5,304 bases of DNA from contig JAPLGY010000642.1 in the NCBI GenBank assembly GCA_026389955.1, positions 1 to 5,304 on the forward strand, read 5' to 3'. This DNA comes from Caldilinea sp. (GTDB lineage: Bacteria > Chloroflexota > Anaerolineae > Caldilineales > Caldilineaceae). The notes under the pieces are model-generated. The model saw only the letters and a program-made list of their open reading frames with translations. It made no database searches and was not told the origin of the DNA. Shown piece by piece: positions 1 to 5,304 of this stretch (position 1 is the first letter of the stretch; each line of letters opens with the position of its first letter). A program made the translations under genes and the position numbers.

Positions 1-334
1 GGCGGCAACCAGCAGAAGGTTGTTCTGGCGCGGGCTCTGGCGGGCGAGGTCCAGGTATTGCTGCTCGACGAGCCGACGCGCGGGGTAGATGTTGGTGCTC
101 GCCAGGAGATCTACCGGATCATCGGTGATTTAACGGCGCAGGGGGTGGGGGTGTTGCTGGTGAGTTCGGATTTGTCGGAGCTGTTGGGGGTTGCGGACCG
201 GCTGGTTGTGCTGCGTGAGGGACGCCAGGTGGCGACGCTGGCAGCCGGTGAGGCCAGCGCCGAGGTGGTATTGGGGTATTGTTTTGGGGTGCAGCCGGCG
301 ACGCTGCACCCGACCAAGAGTCAGGATGGGGTGG

Positions 335-348
<14 letters not shown>
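1..348 (+). CDS. Sugar ABC transporter ATP-binding protein, C-terminal fragment (RbsA/XylG/MglA type)
   Basis: The gene enters from the left edge; only the last 115 codons are present, and it ends at TAG 346-348. The ATPase would power import of a monosaccharide or related polyol through the permease encoded next. The window opens inside the ABC signature (GGNQQK, residues 1-6 of the fragment). Next come Walker B VLLLD (19-23) with catalytic Glu24, and the D-loop region TRGVDVGA (26-33). The segment [14 protein letters not shown] has no histidine at the H-loop position. That is usual for the second nucleotide-binding domain of the two-domain sugar ATPases (about 500 residues), so this is probably the second half of such a protein. 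The last 14 bases overlap the chosen start of the permease gene, which implies co-translation. Family assignment is secure; the sugar transported is not known. Confidence 0.93.
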
Positions 349-1300
<952 letters not shown>

Positions 1301-1366
1301 AGTTTGCCGGGGGGAACGGCTGGCAGCAGATTTTTTGTTTTGTGGACAACCCAAGGAGTGACCTGT
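1301..1366 (+). other. Permease to binding-protein gap with weak hairpin and T-tract
   Basis: This 66-base gap holds a small inverted repeat, GCCG 1306-1309 with CGGC 1317-1320 (7-base loop). An alternative pairing is TGCC 1305-1308 with GGCA 1322-1325. A T-rich run at 1331-1341 (six T, one G, four or more T) follows about 10 bases later, and the ribosome-binding site of the next gene sits at the 3' end. The arrangement could act as a weak terminator, an attenuator or an RNA-processing site that sets the ratio of binding protein to membrane components. The stem is short and too far from the T-run for a confident terminator call. Confidence 0.3.
1353..1358 (+). promoter_or_regulatory. Ribosome-binding site of the sugar-binding protein gene
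   Basis: AAGGAG lies 8 bases before ATG 1367. It fixes that ATG as the start: the reading frame is open further upstream to about 1304, but only the 1367 start gives a signal peptide at the very N-terminus. Confidence 0.85.
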
Positions 1367-2314
1367 ATGAACCGATCGATCGTTCGAATGTTGTTGGCCA
1401 TTGTAATTTTGGCGAGCCTGGCGGCCTGTACGCCGGTGGTGTCTCCTGCTGGGGGCGCTTCGGGGGCTGCGTCGGCGACGGTGGCGGTGGTTACGCCGTA
1501 TATGGCGAACGCCACGACCAAGTATGCCATCGACCAGTTTGAGCAGTACGGCGAGGCCAAAGGCTGGAATGTCACAGTCACGGACACCAACGCAGACTTC
1601 AACCTGCTGGTGAGCCGGATCGAAGATGCTGTGACCCAGCAGGTGGACGCCATCGTGTTGGGGATGGGGGATCCGGCGCAGATGACCAAGGGGTTGGAAG
1701 CGGCTGCGGCAGCTGGGATTCCGGTTTTTGGGTTGGATGCCGGCAACGGGCCGGGTGTGGTGCTCAACATCACCTCGGACAACGGGCAGCTGGGCCAGGA
1801 GACCGCGCATTTTCTGGCCGAGGCGATCGGCGGTGAGGGGGCGGTCGTGCTGTTCACCCACGACCCGCATCCGGGGGTACGGGCGCGTGCTGAGGCTGCT
1901 GCCGCTGAATTTGCCAACTATCCAGGGATTACGGTGGTTGAGAAGAAGCACATCGAAGTGCCGGGTCCGGTTGATTTTGCGCGCAGCACCACGCAGGATC
2001 TGCTGACTGCCTATCCCAACGACGGCGACATTGCCGGCATCTGGGCGGGCTGGGATGAGCCGGCTTTGGGGGCGACGCAGGCGATCGAGGCTGCCGGGCG
2101 CAGCGGGATTGCGGTGGTGGGGATCGACGGCACCGACTTTGCGCGTGCCGAGATCGGCAAAGGGGGCCCCTTTGTGGCTTCGATCGCCCAGGACTTCGAC
2201 GGCATGGCGCAACAGCTGGCCGAGATCATTGCGGCGTATCTGGCCGGCGAAGCGCCGGCGAGCGAGAGTGTGCAGATCCCTGGGGTGCTGGTGACGGCCG
2301 AGGGTGCTCAGTAG
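1367..2314 (+). CDS. Sugar ABC transporter substrate-binding lipoprotein (Peripla_BP_4 / RbsB-like)
   Basis: This 315-residue extracytoplasmic binding protein captures the sugar and delivers it to the permease. The N-terminus is a lipoprotein signal: basic residues Arg3 and Arg7, a hydrophobic stretch 8-20, and the lipobox LAAC with lipidated Cys21. A Pro/Ala/Gly/Ser-rich linker (22-37) tethers the mature domain to the membrane. The fold shows the ribose-binding-protein pattern: a first strand and ligand segment VAVVTPYMANATTKYAIDQF (39-58), then RIEDAVTQQVDAIVLGMGDPAQM (84-106), GIPVFGLDAG (117-126), SDNGQLGQ (137-144), WAGWDEPALGATQAI (226-240) and VVGIDGTDFA (250-259). The WDEPALGA segment corresponds to the xxNDxxALGA region of ribose-binding proteins and is a likely ligand contact, so the tryptophan is notable. 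Lipid anchoring fits a monoderm or Chloroflexota-type envelope. The ligand cannot be inferred from sequence alone. Confidence 0.93.
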   Translation: MNRSIVRMLLAIVILASLAACTPVVSPAGGASGAASATVAVVTPYMANATTKYAIDQFEQYGEAKGWNVTVTDTNADFNLLVSRIEDAVTQQVDAIVLGMGDPAQMTKGLEAAAAAGIPVFGLDAGNGPGVVLNITSDNGQLGQETAHFLAEAIGGEGAVVLFTHDPHPGVRARAEAAAAEFANYPGITVVEKKHIEVPGPVDFARSTTQDLLTAYPNDGDIAGIWAGWDEPALGATQAIEAAGRSGIAVVGIDGTDFARAEIGKGGPFVASIAQDFDGMAQQLAEIIAAYLAGEAPASESVQIPGVLVTAEGAQ

Positions 2315-2334
2315 GGGGCGCTCTTTCTGTTGGC

Positions 2335-2366
2335 GGCGGGGCTGGGCAGGGTCGTCCAGCCCCGCT
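2335..2366 (+). terminator. Strong GC-rich hairpin between binding-protein and kinase genes
   Basis: A perfect 10-bp inverted repeat has arms at 2336-2345 (GCGGGGCTGG) and 2356-2365 (CCAGCCCCGC). Inside it a G-T and a C-G pair (2346/2355, 2347/2354) can form, leaving a 6-base loop at 2348-2353. Outside it 2335/2366 can form a G-U wobble. No T-run follows, so this is not a textbook intrinsic terminator, and the kinase ribosome-binding site starts only about 8 bases later. The likeliest roles are a partial terminator or a 3'-end stabiliser for the upstream binding-protein mRNA; both are inferences. The structure itself is read directly from the sequence. Confidence 0.6.
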
Positions 2367-2373
2367 CGGGTTG

Positions 2374-2381
2374 GGAGAAGG
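2374..2381 (+). promoter_or_regulatory. Ribosome-binding site of the FGGY kinase gene
   Basis: The purine run GGAGAAGG ends 8 bases before ATG 2390. It supports starting the kinase there rather than at 2330, where the reading frame is also open but would run through the hairpin and place 20 extra residues before the conserved N-terminal strand. Confidence 0.75.
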
Positions 2382-2389
2382 GTGAAGCG

Positions 2390-3898
2390 ATGCAGAGCAT
2401 TGTGGCGATCGACATCGGCACTGCGGGGGCCAAGGCAGCGCTGGTGGGGCGGGATGGGCGTCTGCTGGCGAGTGCGCTGGCCACCTATCCCACCCAGAGT
2501 GCAGCCGGCAACAGGGTCGAACAGCATCCGCAGGATTGGTGGGCTGCGGCGGTGCGGGCGCTGCGAGCGCTTTGGGGGCAGGCACCGGCGGCGTCGGTGG
2601 CTGCTGTGATTTTGAGCGGGCAGATGCAGGACACCATTTTGTTGGGAGCCGAGGAGAGCGTCGGGGCGGCGATTCTTTATTCTGACAGCCGGGCACAGGC
2701 CGAAGCGGCAGCGATCGAACAGCGGGTGGGGGCGGCGGTGCTGGTGCAGCGGACCGGCAACCCTCAAGGTGCAGCGAGTGTGCTGGCCAAGTGGTGCTGG
2801 CTGGCCCACCACGAGCCTGAGCGGCTGGCGGCCACTTCAACGATCTTGTTGGGCAGCCACGACTATGTGGCCTGGCGGCTGTGCGGTGTGCGCGCCACGG
2901 ATCCGACCACTGCGGCGACGACTGGCCTGTTAGGCTGGCGAGACGGGGCCTGGCTCGACGATCTGTTGGAGGAGCTGGGGTTGGAGAAGGCGCTGCTGCC
3001 TGCGCTGCACCCGGCGGGGACGGTAGTGGGGCAGGTGAGTCTGGCGGCGGCGGCGGACACGGGGCTGCGGGCGGGAACACCGGTTTTGCAGGGGGTGGGG
3101 GATCTGGGGGCCACGACGGTGGGGGTGGGTGCGGCGGAGGCTGGAACGCTCTACGCCTATCTGGGGACAAGCGGTTGGCTTGCAGTCAGCCGTGACGAGG
3201 CAGAACCGCTGGCCGAACGGGGGGTCTTTACGATCTGCCATGCCCAGGCTGGGCGTTGGATTCAGGTGGCACCGGTGCTGACGGCTGGGGGCAATTTGGA
3301 ATGGCTGCGCCAGGTGTTGGTGCCGCTGGGGCAGCCTTTGCCGGCCTACGACGCGCTCGACGCACTGGCGGCTGGCGCACGTCCGGGCAGCGGTGGGGTG
3401 CTCTACCTGCCCTATCTGAACGGAGAGCGATCGCCCTTCCACGACCCTCAGGCGCGTGCCGGGTTTTTGGGGATTTCGGGGGCGACGACACAGGCCGAGC
3501 TGGTGCGGGCGGTGATGGAGGGGGTTGCCTACGCCTATCGTGCGCTGCGTGAGGCGATCGGGGTGGTGCAGCGTGGGCCGCTGCGGTTGGCAGGGGGAGG
3601 TGGGCAGTCGGCGGTGTGGGCCCAGATTCTGGCCGACGTGTTGGCGGTTTCTGTGCAGGTCGTTGCGGATCCGGGGGATGCGCCGGCGCGCGGGGCTGCC
3701 CTGGTGGCAGGCCATGCGTTGGGCTGGTATTCCAGTCTGGCCCCGGTGGAGCACGTCATTCCGGTGGCTGCGACCTATGTTCCGAACCCGCGCCATCTTC
3801 AGCGCTACGACCATCTCTACGGGATTTTTGTCGGGTTGTACCCTGCGCTGCGTTCGGCGTTGGCGGCGTTGGCGCAGGAGGAACGGATCTCCAGGTGA
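2390..3898 (+). CDS. FGGY-family carbohydrate kinase (xylulokinase-like, substrate uncertain)
   Basis: This 502-residue cytoplasmic kinase transfers the ATP gamma-phosphate to an imported sugar or polyol, trapping it for catabolism. The length is normal for the family. The N-terminal actin-like ATPase strand is IVAIDIGTAGAK (4-15) with Asp8. The likely catalytic base is Asp238 in GVGDLGATTVG, and LGTSGW (258-263) follows it. The C-terminal domain has YLNGERSPFHDP (342-353), the nucleotide-binding AGGGGQS (401-407) and DPGDAPARGAALVAG (427-441). The overall pattern is closest to xylulokinases. The substrate-side motif is SGQMQD (76-81) where E. coli XylB has SGQMHG, and the later motif is YSDSR (97-101) where XylB has a WND-type sequence. 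I therefore leave the gene symbol empty. It follows the transporter genes and overlaps the next gene by 4 bases. Ribulose, xylulose, erythritol-type or other substrates are all possible. Confidence 0.92.
   Translation: MQSIVAIDIGTAGAKAALVGRDGRLLASALATYPTQSAAGNRVEQHPQDWWAAAVRALRALWGQAPAASVAAVILSGQMQDTILLGAEESVGAAILYSDSRAQAEAAAIEQRVGAAVLVQRTGNPQGAASVLAKWCWLAHHEPERLAATSTILLGSHDYVAWRLCGVRATDPTTAATTGLLGWRDGAWLDDLLEELGLEKALLPALHPAGTVVGQVSLAAAADTGLRAGTPVLQGVGDLGATTVGVGAAEAGTLYAYLGTSGWLAVSRDEAEPLAERGVFTICHAQAGRWIQVAPVLTAGGNLEWLRQVLVPLGQPLPAYDALDALAAGARPGSGGVLYLPYLNGERSPFHDPQARAGFLGISGATTQAELVRAVMEGVAYAYRALREAIGVVQRGPLRLAGGGGQSAVWAQILADVLAVSVQVVADPGDAPARGAALVAGHALGWYSSLAPVEHVIPVAATYVPNPRHLQRYDHLYGIFVGLYPALRSALAALAQEERISR
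3876..3881 (+). promoter_or_regulatory. Ribosome-binding site for the DUF72 gene, inside the kinase gene
   Basis: AGGAGG lies within the last codons of the kinase gene, 13 bases before GTG 3895. The spacing is longer than optimal, which may be offset by ribosomes terminating at TGA 3896-3898 and restarting on the overlapping GTG. This site supports the GTG start over positions further upstream in the same frame. Confidence 0.6.
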
Positions 3899-4746
3899 GC
3901 ACAAGCCACGTCGCAGCGGGTCAAATCCATCTGGGAACCTCTTCCTGGCTGTTTGAGGGCTGGCGGGGGGTATTTTACCCGGAACGGCTGGCGCGTACGG
4001 GCTATCTTTCCTTTTATGCCAGCCAGTTTGACACAGTCGAGGTCAACACCAGCTTTTATGCGATCCCGGCGCCGGCGACCTTGCTCAGCTGGGTGGAGAG
4101 TGTGCCAGAGGGCTTCACCTATGCGCTCAAGTTTCCGCGGGCGCTGACCCACGAACGTCGGCTGGTCGATGGGGAAGGGCTGGCACTCACGTTTTTGGAT
4201 GTGCTGCGCTCTTTGGGCAGCGCGTGTGCGCCGGCATTTTTGCAATTTCCACCGGATTTTACGCGGCGTCGTGAGGGGCGGGTGTTGGCTTCTTTTTTGG
4301 ACTGGCTGGCCGGCGAGGCGGCTGGGCTGCGCATTGCGGTGGAGGTGCGTGCCGCCGACCTGATGACGCCTGCCTTTGCTGCTTTTCTGGCCGAGCGGAA
4401 GCTAGGGTTGGTCCTGGCCGACCGTGAGCAGGGGGGCGACCTGTTTGAGTGCTGGGCGGAACGGGTGCAGGCGGGGCAGGGGCCGGATTTTGCGTTGATC
4501 CGCTGGATCGGCGATGGGCGCAGCGGGCCGGACAATCTGCTGCAGGTGCACCGGGATGCGCAGCTGGCGTTGTGGGCGCAGCGAATGGAGTGGTTGGCCG
4601 GGCAGGGCAAGGCTGTATTTGGCTACATGCACAACCCTTATGAAGGGCATTCTCCGGCCAGCGTACGTCGTCTGCGGGCGTTGCTGGCGGAGAGCGCGGC
4701 ACTGCCGGTCTGGCCGCCCAACAGTGCCCAACTCAGCCTGTTTTGA
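3895..4746 (+). CDS. DUF72 / YecE-family TIM-barrel protein
   Basis: The product is a 283-residue protein of the DUF72 family (YecE in E. coli, TM1631 in Thermotoga). The family has a TIM-barrel fold and no firmly established biochemical role; a structural comparison of TM1631 suggested resemblance to endonuclease IV and DNA binding (recalled, not checked). Visible family motifs are LGTSSW (13-18) at the first strand, GVFYPERLAR (25-34), FDTVEVNTSFYAIP (45-58), FTYALKFPRALTHERRL (74-90), FLQFPP (115-120), VEVR (149-152), and near the C-terminus GYMHNPYEGHSPASVRRL (243-260), the counterpart of the usual YFNN-type motif. The protein ends in QLSLF (279-283), an exact match to the sliding-clamp binding consensus. 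GTG 3895 overlaps the kinase stop as GTGA; starting there removes 93 unrelated upstream residues and places the first family motif at residue 13, as expected. Confidence 0.9.
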   Translation: MSTSHVAAGQIHLGTSSWLFEGWRGVFYPERLARTGYLSFYASQFDTVEVNTSFYAIPAPATLLSWVESVPEGFTYALKFPRALTHERRLVDGEGLALTFLDVLRSLGSACAPAFLQFPPDFTRRREGRVLASFLDWLAGEAAGLRIAVEVRAADLMTPAFAAFLAERKLGLVLADREQGGDLFECWAERVQAGQGPDFALIRWIGDGRSGPDNLLQVHRDAQLALWAQRMEWLAGQGKAVFGYMHNPYEGHSPASVRRLRALLAESAALPVWPPNSAQLSLF

Positions 4747-4814
4747 ACGGGGGAGATGGCTGGGAAGCCTGTTTGGGCTGTCAGTTGGGGAGAACCGGGG
4801 CGTGGAGGATGGGG

Positions 4815-4855
4815 GCAGCGTGATTGGCGGCAAACGTTGCTTTGTGCTACGCTGC
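4815..4855 (+). repeat. Nested inverted repeats over the candidate promoter
   Basis: GCAGCGT (4815-4821) and ACGCTGC (4849-4855) are perfect 7-bp inverted arms separated by 27 bases. Within them GCAA (4830-4833) and TTGC (4837-4840) form a second dyad around ACG. The outer right arm overlaps the proposed -10 and the inner dyad sits in the spacer, as expected for a repressor-operator arrangement. The inner element, GCAAACGTTGC, resembles a shortened LacI/GalR-type operator (usual core GCAAACGTTTGC), but it lacks one base of symmetry. Confidence 0.45.
4824..4853 (+). promoter_or_regulatory. Candidate sigma-70-type promoter for the gene at 4891
   Basis: TTGGCG at 4824-4829 (-35-like) is followed after 18 bases by TACGCT at 4848-4853 (-10-like), which is preceded by TG at 4845-4846 in extended -10 position. 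Transcription would begin near 4860, leaving a leader of about 30 bases. A competing reading uses TTGCTT 4837-4842 with TATAGG 4862-4867, but its spacing of 19 is poor. This is pattern matching only. Confidence 0.4.
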
Positions 4856-4890
4856 GCATCGTATAGGAGAAGACAGCGACGAAAGGAACT

Positions 4891-5304
4891 ATGGACAGAA
4901 CACCACCGACAGCCAAGAGCGACGAAATTGAACTGTACATTCGGACCTACTATTCTCTGTTGCGCAGCAGCGGGCCTGTTCGCATTCGCAGCATGGAGGA
5001 GACGCACCGGGGGATGCGCTCCAACCTGCACCATCTGGCGGACAGCGCTGAGGTTGACATTTCGGCGCTGGTCTATTCGGCGCTGCGGCTGCCCGATGCG
5101 ATCGTGGACACCCAGCTAATGGTCATGGGCCAGATGGAGGAGGTCTTTGCGCGGGCGGGCTACACGTTGGTCGATTGGCGTTCGGTCAGGGCGCGGGCCC
5201 GGCGGCGCAAATACTACTACGACGAACAGAGTCGCACGATGGCGGCTTTTGTGGCCAGTGTGAGCGACATCGACGACCTGGTCCCCTGCATGGTCACCTT
5301 TCAG
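4891..5304 (+). CDS. Conserved-looking protein of unknown function, N-terminal fragment (runs off the window)
   Basis: The first 138 codons are present and no stop occurs before the window ends. ATG 4891 is the only usable start: the frame has a TAG at 4864-4866 and no ATG, GTG or TTG in between. AAAGGA at 4882-4887 is a ribosome-binding site with unusually short spacing (3 bases). The fragment is soluble, mixed charged and mostly helical in appearance, with no signal peptide or membrane segment. Notable stretches are EIELYIRTYYSLLRSSGPV (12-30), a central HHLADSAEVDISALVYSALRLPD (47-69), a basic RARARRRKYYYDE (about 97-109), and an acidic SDIDDLVP near the end. I do not recognise a domain. 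From memory it recalls long hypothetical proteins in Chloroflexota, but I cannot confirm that. The gap and candidate promoter suggest a transcription unit separate from the sugar operon. Confidence 0.8.
   Translation, partial: MDRTPPTAKSDEIELYIRTYYSLLRSSGPVRIRSMEETHRGMRSNLHHLADSAEVDISALVYSALRLPDAIVDTQLMVMGQMEEVFARAGYTLVDWRSVRARARRRKYYYDEQSRTMAAFVASVSDIDDLVPCMVTFQ

Larger units (their letters stand above)
4747..4890 (+). other. Intergenic gap with candidate promoter region and no clear terminator
   Basis: This 144-base gap separates the sugar operon from the next gene. GGCT 4758-4761 can pair with AGCC 4766-4769, and that AGCC can alternatively pair with GGCT 4776-4779; neither 4-bp stem is followed by a T-run. 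The right half holds the candidate promoter and inverted repeats described separately. I see no small gene with a ribosome-binding site and no RNA gene here. Confidence 0.6.

Noticed and set aside
191..334. Upstream extension of the permease frame to 191
   Set aside because: The extra residues are Arg/Trp/Cys-rich and lie inside the confident ATPase coding sequence in another frame; the permease family begins near the ATG at 335.
1373..1382. Perfect palindrome CGATCGATCG at the start of the binding-protein gene, as an operator
   Set aside because: It lies inside signal-peptide codons after the ribosome-binding site and is explained by two overlapping copies of a hexamer common across the window.
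2330..2389. Kinase start at 2330, adding 20 residues
   Set aside because: It would place the start before a strong hairpin and without a good ribosome-binding site. ATG 2390 has a purine-rich site and puts the conserved IDIGT motif at the usual distance from the N-terminus.
2226..3170. Open - strand frame opposite the kinase
   Set aside because: The translation is mostly Pro, Ala and Ser, the expected complement of G-tracts; there is no motif and it conflicts with a confident kinase.
4758..4779. Two mutually exclusive 4-bp hairpins sharing AGCC, as a terminator or switch after the DUF72 gene
   Set aside because: The stems are only 4 bp, no T-run follows, and such short pairings are expected by chance in GC-rich DNA.

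Overview
The window reads as one stretch of a GC-rich bacterial chromosome with every supported gene on the + strand. The coding strand is visibly G-heavy, with frequent GCG, GTG, CTG and GGG codons and almost no TTA, CTA or TCA. The sugar-binding protein is a lipoprotein rather than a freely periplasmic protein. These points fit a Chloroflexota-like (Caldilinea-type) bacterium, but that placement is inference from style; no marker gene is present.

Positions 1-4746 look like the 3' part of a carbohydrate-uptake operon. It holds the end of a two-domain sugar ABC ATPase (RbsA/XylG type, 1-348), a ten-helix-class permease (335-1300), a lipoprotein sugar-binding protein (1367-2314), an FGGY carbohydrate kinase (2390-3898) and a DUF72/YecE-family TIM-barrel protein (3895-4746). 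The ATPase and permease genes overlap, as do the kinase and DUF72 genes (4 bases, GTGA). The binding-protein gene is set off on both sides by short gaps of 66 and 75 bases that contain hairpins. The hairpin after it, at 2335-2366, is long and nearly perfect. The expected division of labour is that the binding protein captures a monosaccharide or polyol, the permease and ATPase import it, and the kinase phosphorylates it. The cargo cannot be named: the kinase resembles xylulokinase overall but departs from it in the substrate-side motif. No isomerase, aldolase or regulator lies inside the window.

Positions 4747-4890 form a 144-base gap with a plausible promoter enclosed by a 7-bp inverted repeat and no convincing terminator. 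At 4891 a new gene starts and runs off the end of the window. I do not firmly recognise its product.

The points most worth following are the unrecognised protein at the right edge, the C-terminal QLSLF of the DUF72 protein (an exact match to the bacterial sliding-clamp binding consensus), its translational coupling to a sugar kinase, the strong hairpin behind the binding-protein gene, and the divergent kinase substrate motif. I see no CRISPR array, tRNA, rRNA, insertion sequence or clear defence system.
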